From assembly GCF_900660445.2 (NCBI RefSeq), contig NZ_LR214938.2, positions 62,001-126,000 of the forward strand: a stretch of DNA of 64,000 nt, read 5' to 3'. This stretch comes from Metamycoplasma salivarium. Its GTDB lineage: Bacteria; Bacillota_I; Bacilli_A; Mycoplasmatales; Metamycoplasmataceae. Of the stretch, positions 1 through 10,710 are shown piece after piece (position 1 is the first letter of the stretch; each line of letters begins with the position of its first letter). A program made the position numbers and the translations under genes. Under the pieces are notes generated by a model. It did no database searches and was not told where the DNA came from. It saw nothing but the letters and a program-made list of their open reading frames with translations.

Positions 1-1
1 T

Positions 2-136
2 TTGACTAATTCAATGTCAATTAGAGATGTTATTGCATTTCCAAAAAATGCAAAAGGTATTGACTTAATGTCACAAGCACCTTCTGAAATTACAGAAGAT
101 CAACTAAATGAATATGGATTGAAACTACAAAAATAA
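2..136 (+). CDS. aspS: Aspartyl-tRNA synthetase, C-terminal end (partial)
   Basis: The reading frame enters from the left edge and ends at TAA. About 44 residues are visible, including [19 protein letters not shown]. This is the typical C-terminal block of class II aspartyl-tRNA synthetases (motif 3 tail: AFPK, DLM, APS, then QL). The enzyme charges tRNA-Asp in the cytoplasm. The catalytic core lies outside the window, so only the family can be assigned. secG follows 47 bases downstream on the same strand. Confidence 0.85.
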   Translation: MTNSMSIRDVIAFPKNAKGIDLMSQAPSEITEDQLNEYGLKLQK

Positions 137-183
137 GTATTTTTACTTTATAATGGTATAGATAAGTTAAAGAAAGGATTAAT

Positions 184-435
184 ATGAAAACAACTAGTGT
201 TATATTAACGGCAATATTGATGATTGTTTCTTTTCTTATAATTTTTATTTCTTTACTTTTAGCCCCTGATTCAAATAGTTTTAGTGGTGCATTAGTTGGT
301 AGTGGTGATTTGGATTTATTTAAGGTTTCTAAAGAAAGAGGAATTAAGAAACTTCTTAAATGATCAATGTATTCATTAGGCATATTACTTTTCATATTTT
401 CAATAGTATTAAGAATTTCACTGCAAAAAGGTTAG
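184..435 (+). CDS. secG: Preprotein translocase subunit SecG
   Basis: 83 residues with two hydrophobic segments (about 5-27 and 62-79) and one in-frame UGA (Trp). Between the helices it carries SFSGALVGSGDLDLFK and a following SKERG, a block typical of mycoplasma SecG. SecG is a small membrane partner of SecYE and helps preprotein export. An AAAGGA ribosome binding site precedes the ATG. The next gene, rnr, starts 4 bases after the stop, so secG-rnr-smpB is probably one transcript. secG-rnr-smpB-ssrA is also a common order in Firmicutes. Confidence 0.88.
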
Positions 436-439
436 TGAA

Positions 440-2584
440 ATGTCTTTTTATAAACACAACAAATATCGTGATAAAAAAATTTATAGTTTTGATGAAAACA
501 AAATTTTAAATTTTATTATTAATTTAAAAAAAGCCAATTTTATAGAAATTGCAAAACATTTGAAAATTAAGCCTAATGAGAATAAACAATTAACTTTTTT
601 ACTAAAAGAGTTAATAAGTAACAAAAAAATACAAATAAATAAGGATGATGAATATTATCCTATATTTTTTGTTCAAGAATTTACTGGTCCTATAACAATT
701 ACTGCAAAACGTTTAGGTTTTCTTGATTTTGGAAGCGAAGAAGAGTTAAGGAGCGCTTTTGTTCCTCCATATATGTTAAAAGCTATTTTAGATCAGGATG
801 TTGTTAAAGCAAATATTTATAGTTATGAACAAAATAATGAAACAAAATACTTTGGTGACATTACTGAAATTGTTTCGCATAGCGTTAAAACAATTATTGG
901 TGAACTAATTAGGGTTAAAAATAGGATATATTTTAATGCATTTGATGAAAAAAATCAAGCGAACTTTTTAATTGAAGATTTAACTAAATTTTCACATCAA
1001 AACATTGAAAATAATCTTTATAAATTTAATATTTTAGATGACAAAAATTTAGATTCAATCAAGGTTACATTTAATTCTAAAGTTGCTTCAAAATCAGAAA
1101 AAGACTATGTTGTTAAAAAGATTCTTTCAGCTAATGAAGTTCAACAAAATTTTCCCAAAGAAGTAGTTGATGACGCATTAAAAATTCCTCAATTTGTTTC
1201 AAAGGAAGAAATTAAAAAACGAAGAAATTTAATTGATTTGCCAACTGTTACAATTGACGGATTAGACACTAAAGATTTTGATGATGCAATTTCATGCTAT
1301 AAAATTAATGACAATTACAAATTGTTTATACACATCGCTGATGTTTCATATTACGTAACCGAAGGTAGTGAGATTGATAAAGAGGCATTACTACGTGGTA
1401 CAAGTATATATTTACCAAATAAAGTGATTCCAATGTTGCCTTTTGAACTTTCAAATGGAATTTGTTCTCTAAATCCAAACGAGATTAGAAATTGCATTAC
1501 TTTAGAACTTGAAATTGATAAATTAGGAAATACTATTAAAAGTGATATATATGAAAGCGTAATAAAATCTAACTATAGATTAACATACAATGAAGTTAAT
1601 GATTTTTTAGATAATAAGATAAATTCACTTCCACAAGAAATCAAAGAAAATATTTTTCATGCTTATGAATTATCAAAAATCATTTTAAAATGCAAAGAAC
1701 AAGAAGGTTACATTGATTTTGAAATTGAAGAGCCAAAGCTTGTGATGGATAATTTAGATGTTATAGACATTGAAGTTTTAAAGGAAGGTAAAGCGGAAAA
1801 ATTAATTGAAGCTTTCATGGTTAAAGCTAATGAAACTGTTGCCACAATGATGGAAAAACACAATTTGCCTTCAATTTATCGCGTGCATGACAAACCAAGC
1901 GATGAAAAACTATTTGCTTTGCAAGAATTATTGTCATTTTCAAAATTAAATGTGAATGTTCCATTTGATGGTAATCCAAAATCTTTTGCTAATATGGTTC
2001 TAAAACTAAAAGAAATTGATTTTAGTGATTATATAAAATCAGCATTATTAAGAACTATGCAAAAAGCAATTTATTCTACAAAAAATATTGGTCACTTTGG
2101 GTTGGGTTCAAAAGCATATTCACATTTTACAAGTCCGATAAGAAGATATCCTGATTTAATTTTGCATAGATTAATAAGAAAATTTATCTTTAATAAAAAA
2201 TTTGATGTAAATAAATATGATGAATATGAAAATCAAATAGCTTTAGTTGCATTATCAAATTCAAATTCGGAAAAAACTGCAATGCAAGTTGAACGTGATG
2301 TAGTAGACTTTTGAAAATCACAATTTTTTAAACAGTTTATTAATAAGGAATTTGAAGCTATCGCAATTAGTATTGAAAAATATGGGGTTTTTTTCAATAT
2401 TGAAAAATTTCAAACAAGTGTTTTGGTAAGATTTGAATCTATTACTAACGACAGTATTTTAAAAGTTTCGAATTTCCAAACAATAGGCAAAAAACATAAA
2501 ATTTTAGTAGGTTCAAAATACAAAATATTAATTGATTCAATTGACGATGTAAAAGGCAAAATAAATGCTAAGTTGGTTGTTTAG
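440..2584 (+). CDS. rnr: Ribonuclease R (3'-5' exoribonuclease)
   Basis: 714 residues. An N-terminal winged-helix and cold-shock part is followed by the RNB catalytic domain with TIDGLDTKDFDDAIS (clustered Mg-binding Asp residues), HIADVSYYV, and YRVHDKPS and SHFTSPIRRYPDL further on. A UGA Trp codon at 2312 leads into the C-terminal S1 RNA-binding domain (EAIAISIEKYGVFF). RNase R degrades structured RNA from the 3' end and works with tmRNA in ribosome rescue, which fits its place beside smpB and ssrA. Stop is TAG. Confidence 0.93.
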
Positions 2585-2601
2585 ATTATAATAATTTCAA
2601 T

Positions 2602-3036
2602 ATGACAAAATTAATTATTAAAAATAAATTTGCAAAATCCGATTATGACATTCATAGCACCTATGAATGTGGTATTTCGTTGTTTGGTTGAGAAGTAAAA
2701 AGCCTGCGTAGCAATAATGGGAATTTAAATAATTCATTTTGTTCTATTACTAATAAAAATGAACTTTGATTAAATAATTTATATATTGCACAATATATGT
2801 TAGTAAAAGGTGACTCATATCGTTCTCGTAAATTATTAATGCATAAACGCGAGATTATCAAAATGAGAACGATAATGGATAAATTATCTTTACAAATATT
2901 ACCTGTTTCAATCTATTGAAAAAATAATCATATTAAAGTTGAAATTGCATTAGCTAAAAGACTTAAAAAATATGATAAACGTGAAAAAATCAAAGAACTA
3001 GAAGTCAAAAAGAGAATAAAGAATATAATTTATTAG
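2602..3036 (+). CDS. smpB: SsrA-binding protein SmpB
   Basis: 144 residues read through four UGA Trp codons. Recognisable SmpB blocks are KNKFAKSDYDIHSTYECGI, GWEVKSLR, a NLYIAQY segment and the end block ALAKRLKKYDKREKIKE. SmpB binds tmRNA, mimics part of the tRNA anticodon arm and places tmRNA in the A site of stalled ribosomes. The tmRNA gene starts 7 bases after the stop codon. The start ATG is 17 bases after the rnr stop, with no strong Shine-Dalgarno sequence, so translation may depend on rnr. Confidence 0.93.
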
Positions 3037-3042
3037 CGTAAT

Positions 3043-3426
3043 GGGGATGTAATGGCTTCGACAGGCATTCGATTCATTATGTTGCAGTGGTTTGCAAACC
3101 ATAAGGCACTAGGCTTTTTTAAACGCAAAAGACCAAAAAACAGAAGATCAAGCAGTTGATCTAGCATTTATGAATAATTCACAAATGCAATCAAATCTAG
3201 TTTTCGCTTAGTAAAATTAGTCAATTTATTATGGTGCTCAACATAATAAATGGTAGTATGAGCTTAATATCATATGATTTTAGTTAATATGATAGGATTT
3301 GTAACTAAACTATGTTATAGAAATTTGTAAATTATATATATGACATAGGAAATTTAATTTACTAAACTGTAGATGCATAATGTTGAAGATGTGTGGACCG
3401 GGGTTCAACTCCCCGCATCTCCACCA
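3043..3426 (+). ncRNA. ssrA: Transfer-messenger RNA (tmRNA)
   Basis: The 5' end GGGGATGTAATGGCTTCGAC and the 3' end GTTCAACTCCCCGCATCTCCACCA form the tRNA-like acceptor and T arm with encoded CCA. The likely resume codon is GCA at 3125, in the context AAACGCAAAAGACC. From there 28 codons run to TAG at 3209-3211. The tag starts AKDQKTEDQ and ends SNLVFA, so it is long and has a hydrophobic end as in other mycoplasmas. smpB lies immediately upstream. Confidence 0.96.
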
Positions 3427-3453
3427 TTTTTTTATTTTAATTTTTTGCTAGAG

Positions 3454-3459
3454 TATAAT
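3454..3459 (+). promoter_or_regulatory. -10 box (TATAAT) for folD
   Basis: TATAAT lies 22 bases before the folD ATG, with TTGCTA shortly upstream and an AAGG ribosome binding site downstream. It suggests folD has its own promoter after the tmRNA gene. Confidence 0.5.
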
Positions 3460-3481
3460 TTTTAAAAATAAGGTAAATGAT

Positions 3482-4366
3482 ATGTATAAACTTTTGGATG
3501 GAAAATCATATTCTTTAGTTTTGAAAGAAAAATTAAATTTAGTTTTTAAAAATATTGCAAACGAAAATATTCCAACTTTGGGCATTTTACAAGTTGGTAA
3601 TTTAGAAGAATCTAATATTTATATTAAACATAAAATTACAATGGCTAATAGTTTGGGTATTAAGGCAGAATTTATAAAATTGCATGAAAATGCAAATTAT
3701 GATGAAATTGCAAATGGAATTAAAAGACTTTCAAACACAACAAATGGTTTAATAATACAATTACCAATGCAAACTACTAATTTAACAAGTGATGAAAAAA
3801 ACAAGTTACTAAATTTAATCCCTAATGAAAAAGATATTGATGGATTGAATGATTTTAATTTAAATTCAAAATATACTAATAATAATTTTTTGCCAGCAAC
3901 AGCTAAAGGTATTATTTTATTATTAAAAAAATATGACATTGCAATTGATAATCAAAATATTGCAATTGTTGGATTTTCAAATATTGTTGGTCGCCCACTT
4001 TATAATTTTTTTCTTAATCAAAGAAACAATATAGTTACAAAGTATTTAAAAAATACTTCTAGAAAACCATTGAAAGATGCACATATTATTATTGTTGCAA
4101 CTGGCCAAAAAAATCCAATTTTTGCAAATGAAGTTGCTAATAATACTGTAATTGTTGATGTTGGAATTCATCGTGATGAGAACAAAAAAATATCTGGTGA
4201 TTTAGATTTTGATGCTTTTTCTAAAAAAGCTAGCTATATTACTCCTGTTCCTGGCGGGGTTGGACCTATGACAGTTATTTCTTTAGTTTTAAATCTGATT
4301 AAAGCATATCTATTACAATTTCCTGAAAAAACTCTATTTTACAATGATATTTTAAATTTATTATAA
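3482..4366 (+). CDS. folD: Bifunctional methylenetetrahydrofolate dehydrogenase/cyclohydrolase
   Basis: 294 residues, the normal FolD length. It interconverts methylene-, methenyl- and formyl-tetrahydrofolate and so supplies one-carbon units, including formyl groups for initiator tRNA. Visible signatures are GLIIQLPMQ, PNEKDIDG, the Rossmann segment IVGFSNIVGRPL (cofactor binding) and ITPVPGGVGPMT near the C-terminus. The active-site Lys is in the N-terminal half (YIKHKITMANSLGI). An AAGG motif precedes the ATG. It is convergent with rpoD and shares a hairpin with it. Confidence 0.95.
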   Translation: MYKLLDGKSYSLVLKEKLNLVFKNIANENIPTLGILQVGNLEESNIYIKHKITMANSLGIKAEFIKLHENANYDEIANGIKRLSNTTNGLIIQLPMQTTNLTSDEKNKLLNLIPNEKDIDGLNDFNLNSKYTNNNFLPATAKGIILLLKKYDIAIDNQNIAIVGFSNIVGRPLYNFFLNQRNNIVTKYLKNTSRKPLKDAHIIIVATGQKNPIFANEVANNTVIVDVGIHRDENKKISGDLDFDAFSKKASYITPVPGGVGPMTVISLVLNLIKAYLLQFPEKTLFYNDILNLL

Positions 4367-4371
4367 ATAAA

Positions 4372-4402
4372 AAAGCTATGCTTTAATCTAAATCATAGCT
4401 TT
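4372..4402. terminator. Hairpin between convergent folD and rpoD
   Basis: Perfect 9-base inverted repeat AAAGCTATG/CATAGCTTT with a 13-base loop, between the two stop codons and overlapping the last codons of rpoD. Short A/T runs flank both sides, so it may act as a bidirectional terminator. Confidence 0.45.
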
Positions 4403-5993
4403 CATTCATGTAGTATTCTTTTAATTTTTTACGTTTTTGAGGATGTTTTAGCTTTCTTAAAATTTTTGTTTCCATTTGACGAATTTTTTCTTTAGATTTT
4501 CCCATTTCTTCAGCTAATTCATCTAATGTGTGTGGACGATATGGATTACCATTTTCATCATTACCAATTCCATATCTTTTTCTAATTAAGATTTTGTCAT
4601 CATGATCTAAAGTATCTTCGATCATTTCGTTCAAAATAGTACTTAATTCTTGATGTGAAGCATAATCTGTTGGACTAACAACTGATTCATCTTTAACAAA
4701 ATCTGAAAAGCTTGAGTTTTCTTCTTTTCCAATGTTTTTATCTAAACTAATTGGGTCAATATTAATTTTTCTAATATATCTAACCTTTTCTGCAGTATAG
4801 TCATTACCATATTTTTGAGCAATTTGTTCATCTGTTGGAGGATAGCCTAATTCTTGTTGTAGTTCACGCTCTATTTTAAGGATTTTATTAATTGTTTCAA
4901 CCATATGAACTGGTACTCTAACTGTTCTTGCTTGGTCAGCAACTGCTCTTGTAATTGCTTGTCTTATTCATCAAGTTGCATAAGTTGAAAATTTAAATCC
5001 CTTTTTATAATCATATTTAGAAACAGCTTTCATAATTCCTGAATTTCCTTCAGAAATTAAATCAATAAAAGTAAGTCCTCTATTTTTATATCTTTTTGCA
5101 TTATTAATAACTAAACGTAAATTACGTTTTACAAGCATATCTCTTGCACGCTTGAAGCGATAGTAATTTCCAGCTTTTTTAGCTTCTTCCATTTTAATTG
5201 CTAAGTCGCGTTCTTCTTTAGGCGTTAAAAGCTTTCCATATTTGCCAATTCAACGCATATATCATTTTACAATGTCGTTGGTTTCAGTTAATTTGTTATT
5301 AAGTTCATCATTTTTTAAAGTATATTGAGATTCATCAATTTTAATTTCATAAGTATCATAGTCTTTTAAAAGCGAATCAGCATCAAACTCATCTTCTTCT
5401 TCATTGCTAGGTCTTGCGATTTTTTCAATATATTCATCATCTTCAGCATTTTCAGATTCTTCATCATCTAACTCATCAATATCATCATGCTTACGAACAG
5501 AACTATCATCAAATTCTTCATCAACATCCAATTCTTTATCATTCTCTTTTTCTTCTTCATCTTCAATTTCTTGTAACTTATGTTCATCGAAATCTTCATC
5601 TTCGTCAAAGTCATCGACATCTAAATCATCTTCATCGCTATCTATATTTTTCTTACTATCTTTAGTTTGAATAGTGTCAAAAAAATCGGTTTCACTAACA
5701 TCTTCATCGTCACCAAAGTCAACTTCCATATTTAATAAATTGGCATCTATTAATTTATCGAACACTTGATCAGCACTTTGTTCGTCTAAAACTAAATTTT
5801 TCTTATTTAAGATATCAAAAATTTCACTTTGTGTAAAGCTTGATTTCTTTTGCAATTTCTTTTCATTTTTAATTAATTGAACAATTCCATCAATTGACAT
5901 ATTAGCATCTTCTTTTGAAACTTTTAACGTTTCAAGTGCTTTGCTAGTACTATTTTTTTTAGTTTTTTTAGCGTCATTTAATTTTGTAGGCAT
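4383..5993 (-). CDS. rpoD: RNA polymerase primary sigma factor RpoD
   Basis: 536 residues with UGA Trp codons in the region 2 core (including [19 protein letters not shown]). Regions 1.2-2.4 ([31 protein letters not shown]) and region 4 ([24 protein letters not shown]) are clear. About residues 85-215 form a long Asp/Glu-rich segment, an expanded acidic region like those in other mollicute sigma factors. The ATG overlaps the dnaG stop (TAATG), so the two are translationally coupled in glyS-dnaG-rpoD. It is probably the main sigma factor and recognises the TATAAT boxes noted here. Confidence 0.95.
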
Positions 5994-7888
5994 TAGTGTT
6001 TGTCCCCTTTTTGTTTTGAGATTGAAGTATTTATTAATAATGTTTTTGGTGATGTTTTTACTTCATTTACTAGTTCTGCAAATAATTTATTAAATTTAGA
6101 TTCATCTAGGATTTGCATTTCGCTTGTAGAATAATTAATTTTTTCTATGATATTTATATATCTTTTTTTGTCTTCAATGTTTAAGTTATTATCATTAAGA
6201 ATTAAACTAAATAAAGATTTTACATTATTTGTTTGAATTTTCTTTAAATGTGTCGCAGTATATATAATTAATTCTCTTAAAATTTCAGGATCGCCACCAT
6301 TTTGATTAAAAGACAAGATATCAACATCACTTCATTTTTCTAAATATGAAGGTTGAGCTAATATTGCTTTAAAAATAAGTGCCATGTCCAACCCTCTACC
6401 TAATAATGGAGTTTTTTTCTTTAATGTATTATCTTGATTTAAAGTCTTTGAGTAATAATCATTCTCATTTACTAAGAAATTAGCATTATCTATATCAAAA
6501 TCATATGGTGATTTGTTAAATTGTTTTTTAGGTTGAGTTTCAACATTATTTTTATAATCATCAACTTTAAAAGTCTTATCTGATGGGAAATTTGGCTTCA
6601 AATATTGATTTTCAAAAACAATATATTCATCATTAGTTAAAATTTTTTTAGCAATAATTTCATTTTTGAATAATGTATATATACTAGGCTGCATATAATA
6701 TGCAATTTCAAAAACTTGTTTTAATCTAAGATTTTTTTGTTCATTATTTAAGTTAAAAAATGTTTGATTTAAATAATTATTTAGCAAAAACTGAGATAAA
6801 TCAATTTTGTTATTCAAAATTTTAGTTAATGTTTTTCCATTGTCAATTTTATAAACTTCATCAGGATCTTTTTGCAATGTATTGTTTATAAAGTTTATTT
6901 TAAGATTTAATTCATTTGCATAATACAAAATGATTTTCATATTTTTATATGTTGCATTAATACCAGCATTGTCATTGTCGAAAAACAAATTTATTGTGTT
7001 TCCTTTTAAAAGTTCTAAATGAGATTTTGTTAAATTAGTTCCCATTAATGCAATTGCATTTTTAACATCAATACGATACAATGCAACAACATCAAATTGT
7101 CCTTCAACTAGATATACTTCATTTGTATCTTTAATATACTGTTTAGCATTATAAAAATTAAATAAAACCTTACTTTTTTTGAAAACAATTGTCTCGGCAC
7201 TATTTAAATATTTAGGTGATGCTAAATTTGTAATATCTCTTGCAGAAAATGCAACCACATTTCCTTGCTCATCTTTTATAGGAAATGTAATTCTATTATT
7301 AAAGAAGTTTTTATTTTCAACATTTGATGTTACAAGAGATGAATTATTTATTGCAAAATCATCAAAATTCTTGTTTTTTAAAAAAACATAGATGCTATTA
7401 TCTTGTGGTGCATATCCAATTTCGAAGTAATTAATTAATTTTTTATCAAGCAATCTTTGCTTAAAAAAATCATTTAGTTTCTCATTTTTATCATTAACAA
7501 TTAGTTGATATTTAAAGTAATTATTTGCCTCTTTTAAGACATCAAGAATCTTAATTTGCTCATAATTTTTAGCATTGTTTTTCTCATGAGCTAACAAATA
7601 TGTACTAATATCAATATTATTTTTCTTAGCTAAAATTTTTAATGCTTCTAATGGACTAATGTTTTTATAATATTCTAAAAATTTAATAGCATTTCCACTT
7701 TTTCCACAGCCAAAGCATCTAAATATTTGTTTATTCAAACTAACTATAAAAGAAGGAGTTTTTTCTCCATGAAATGGACAACAAGCACGAAAGTTTTTCC
7801 CTTGTTTGGTTAATGGAACATATTCAGAAATAACATTAACAATGTCTGTTTTGGCTAAAACTTCTTCTCAAACATTTTGTTTCTCCAT
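5993..7888 (-). CDS. dnaG: DNA primase DnaG
   Basis: 631 residues. The N-terminal zinc finger is visible: ACCPFHGEKTPSF (C37, H40) and RCFGCGKSGNAIKFLEYY (C58, C61). The TOPRIM region follows with VYLVEGQFDVVALYR (catalytic Glu), ALMGTNLT and NLFFDNDNAG (metal-binding Asp residues). The C-terminal part should contact the replicative helicase and is poorly conserved. DnaG makes RNA primers for replication. It sits between glyS and rpoD, and its stop overlaps the rpoD start by one base. Confidence 0.95.
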
Positions 7889-7897
7889 TTAACTCCC

Positions 7898-9262
7898 TTA
7901 TTTTTTATATTTATTCAAATAATTTTCAATTTCTGAGATTTTGATTACATCTTGTTCCATAGTGTCACGATTTCTAATTGTAATTGTGTCTTTTTCAAGC
8001 GTGTCAAAATCAATTGTAATAGCAAAAGGCGTTCCTATTGCATCTTGACGACGATATCTTTTACCAATTGAACCACTTTCATCATAGGTTAGTCGAATGT
8101 TTGACTTTGCACTTAAAATATCAAATATTTCTTTTGCTTTTTCAGCTTGTTTTTTCATCAAAGGCAAAATTGCTAGTTGGATTGGAGCAATGTTGTAATC
8201 TAAACGCAAAACAATTCTTTCATCATTTTCAAGCTTTTCAACATCATAACTATCAATTAATAATGCCAATAATAATCTATCAACACCAATTGAAGGTTCA
8301 ATAACAAAAGGAATAATTTTTTTGCCTTCATCAGTTAAATACTCAAGTGAATTATTTGAGAATTTCATATGTTGAGTTAAATCATAATTGCCACGATTAG
8401 CAATTCCTAAAAGTTCGCCCCAACCAAATGGAAATAAATATTCAATATCACTAGTTCCTTTTGAATAATGGCTTAATTCTTCTTTACTATGTGGTCTAAT
8501 CCGAATATTTTTTTCATTTAAGCCTAACATTGAAACAAAATTTTTACATTTGTTAATTCAATATTTATAAAATTTATCAGCATCTTTTTCTTCACAAAAG
8601 AATTCAAGTTCCATTTGTTCAAATTCTCTTGTTCTAAAAATAAAATCACGAGGTGTAATTTCGTTTCGGAAACTCTTTCCGATTTGACCAATTCCAAAAG
8701 GCAATTTAGCTCTTGTAGTTCTTAAAACATTTTTAAAGTTAATAAAAATTCCTTGTGCAGTTTCAGGCCTTAAATATGTTTTTGCATTGTCACTTTCAAT
8801 TGCACCCATTCAAGTTTTAAACATCAAATTAAATGGTTTAATTTCTCCTCAATCACATTTAGAACCATCATATTCTTTAACATTTTCTTTAACAAGTCTT
8901 TCCAACTCATTAATTTTTAATTCTTCAACATTAATATTTGGCATCACATCTTTTAAGATATGATCAGCACGGTAGCGTTTATTATTAATTTTATTTTCAA
9001 TTAAATAATCCGAAAAATTACCTAAATGACCACTTGCTTTTCAAACTAATGGGCTCATAATAATTTTTGAATCAAGTAAGTAATTCTTTTCACGACTAAC
9101 AAATTCTCTAATTCAAAAACTTTTAATTGCATTTAACATTGCAACTGCATAAGGGCCATAGTCTCAAGTGTTTACAACCCCACCATAAATTTCAGAGTTT
9201 TGATACACAAACCCTGATGTTTTTAAATGATTAATTATTTCTTGAATATTTTTAGTTTTCAA
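7898..9262 (-). CDS. glyS: Glycyl-tRNA synthetase (single-chain alpha2 type)
   Basis: 454 residues, class II. Motifs include [18 protein letters not shown] near the N-terminus, [36 protein letters not shown] (motif 2) and [18 protein letters not shown] (motif 3), then an anticodon-binding domain. No ATG is available upstream in frame. The start is TTG at 9262, five bases after a strong GGAGG, which decides the start. It is the first gene of glyS-dnaG-rpoD; dnaG follows 9 bases downstream. Several UGA Trp codons are used. Confidence 0.94.
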
Positions 9263-9338
9263 TTTGCCCTCCGCAAAAATAAAATATTACTATATTTTAC
9301 CACAAAAAATTATTTAATTAATTTATTTTATATTCATA

Positions 9339-9344
9339 TATAAT
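9339..9344 (+). promoter_or_regulatory. -10 box of a probably leaderless ffh transcript
   Basis: TATAAT ends 8 bases before the ffh ATG and there is no Shine-Dalgarno sequence. The transcript would start at or within a base or two of the start codon. Confidence 0.55.
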
Positions 9345-9352
9345 AGTGAATT

Positions 9353-10678
9353 ATGTTAGATTTTATACAAAAAAGAATGCAACGTTCAATGGACAAAATT
9401 AACAAAAAAGTGTCCATTACCGAAGAAGATATTATTGAAATTTTAAGAGAAGTAAAATTGTCGCTTTTAGAAGCTGACGTTAACCTAGAAGTTGTTAAAT
9501 CATTTACTAAGCAAGTTAAAGAGAAAGCTTTAGAAAGTAGAATTATTGGTAAACTTAACCAACAACAAACGTTTTTAAAAATTTTTAAGGATGAACTTGT
9601 TGCTATTTTAGGTAAGAATAGTTGTGAAGTTAAAATGAAAAAAGTTCCGACTTCAATTATGCTAATAGGACTTCAAGGTTCTGGTAAGACTACAACTGCT
9701 GCTAAATTAAGCACTTTTTTAAAAAAGAAAAAAATTTGTCAAAATCCTTTACTTGTTGCAGATGATATTTATAGGCCTGCTGCTAGAGAACAACTAGCTC
9801 AACTTGCAAAACAAATTCAAACAGATTATTTTACTTTGCAAGAAAATGATGCAGTTAAGATTGCAAAGCAAGCTTTTGAACATGCAGAACAAAATCACAA
9901 TGATTTTATAATTATAGATACTGCTGGTCGTTTGTCAATTGACGAAAATTTAATGACTGAACTTAAAAATATAAAAAAATATGTTCATCCTGATTATATT
10001 TTCTTAGTTATCGACGCAATGAGCGGTCAAGATGTAATTAATGTTGCAAAAACTTTCAATGAAAATCTAGAACTAGATGGAACTATTATTACAAAATTGG
10101 ATTCTGATGCTAGAGGTGGGGCCGCATTATCAATTTCTTATTTGTTAAATGTCCCAATTGTTTTCATTGGTGTTGGTGAAAAACTTTCAGGCTTAGAATT
10201 ATTCCATTCAGATCGGATGGCAGATAGAATTTTAGGAATGGGAGATGTCATGTCTCTTATTGAAAAAGCATCTGAAGAAGTCGATGAAAAAATGATGAAA
10301 AAAATTGGCTATAAGATGCTTACTGGAAAATTTGATTTAATGGACTTAATGAATAGTTTAGACCAAATTAAAAGACTTGGCAAAATGAAAACAATTTTAA
10401 AAATGATTCCAGGACTTGCTGGGAAAATTGATGAACAAAAAATTGAAGAAGCTGAACAAAAATTTAAAATCTATACAATCCTAATTAATTCAATGACTGA
10501 ACAAGAAAAGAAAATGCCTAAATTATTAAAAAATGTTAGTCGTAAAGAAAGAATCTTAAGAGGCAGTGGTCGTACTGCACATGAATATAATATGTTGCTT
10601 GCTGATTTTGAAAGAATGGCAAAGCAAATGAAAGAAATGGCTGCTGGAAAATTACAATTAAAACCCGGTATGATTTAA
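9353..10678 (+). CDS. ffh: Signal recognition particle protein Ffh (SRP54)
   Basis: 441 residues. An N-terminal helical bundle (LREVKLSLLEADVNLEVV) is followed by the GTPase domain: G1 GLQGSGKTTTAAKL, DDIYRPAAREQL, DTAGRL, TKLDSDARGGAALS, then IGVGEKLSGLELF. The C-terminal M domain is methionine-rich with GRTAHEYNMLLADFERM, which binds SRP RNA. Ffh and 4.5S RNA deliver nascent membrane proteins to the membrane; the RNA gene is also in this window (18662-18740). No UGA codons. Probably translated leaderless. Confidence 0.97.
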   Translation: MLDFIQKRMQRSMDKINKKVSITEEDIIEILREVKLSLLEADVNLEVVKSFTKQVKEKALESRIIGKLNQQQTFLKIFKDELVAILGKNSCEVKMKKVPTSIMLIGLQGSGKTTTAAKLSTFLKKKKICQNPLLVADDIYRPAAREQLAQLAKQIQTDYFTLQENDAVKIAKQAFEHAEQNHNDFIIIDTAGRLSIDENLMTELKNIKKYVHPDYIFLVIDAMSGQDVINVAKTFNENLELDGTIITKLDSDARGGAALSISYLLNVPIVFIGVGEKLSGLELFHSDRMADRILGMGDVMSLIEKASEEVDEKMMKKIGYKMLTGKFDLMDLMNSLDQIKRLGKMKTILKMIPGLAGKIDEQKIEEAEQKFKIYTILINSMTEQEKKMPKLLKNVSRKERILRGSGRTAHEYNMLLADFERMAKQMKEMAAGKLQLKPGMI

Positions 10679-10683
10679 TTAAA

Positions 10684-10710
10684 AAAGCTCTACTATAGAG
10701 CTTTATTTTA
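10684..10710. terminator. Terminator between ffh and nadE
   Basis: AAAGCTCTA, a 3-base loop, TAGAGCTTT, then ATTTTA. A-rich sequence on the other side lets it serve both convergent genes. Confidence 0.7.

Noticed and set aside
5404-5670. Ser/His-rich plus-strand ORFs
   Set aside because: They are the antisense of the Asp/Glu-rich part of rpoD and have no ribosome binding site.
4383-9262. Split rpoD, dnaG and glyS suggesting pseudogenes
   Set aside because: The breaks are UGA codons at conserved Trp positions; the genes are intact under table 4.
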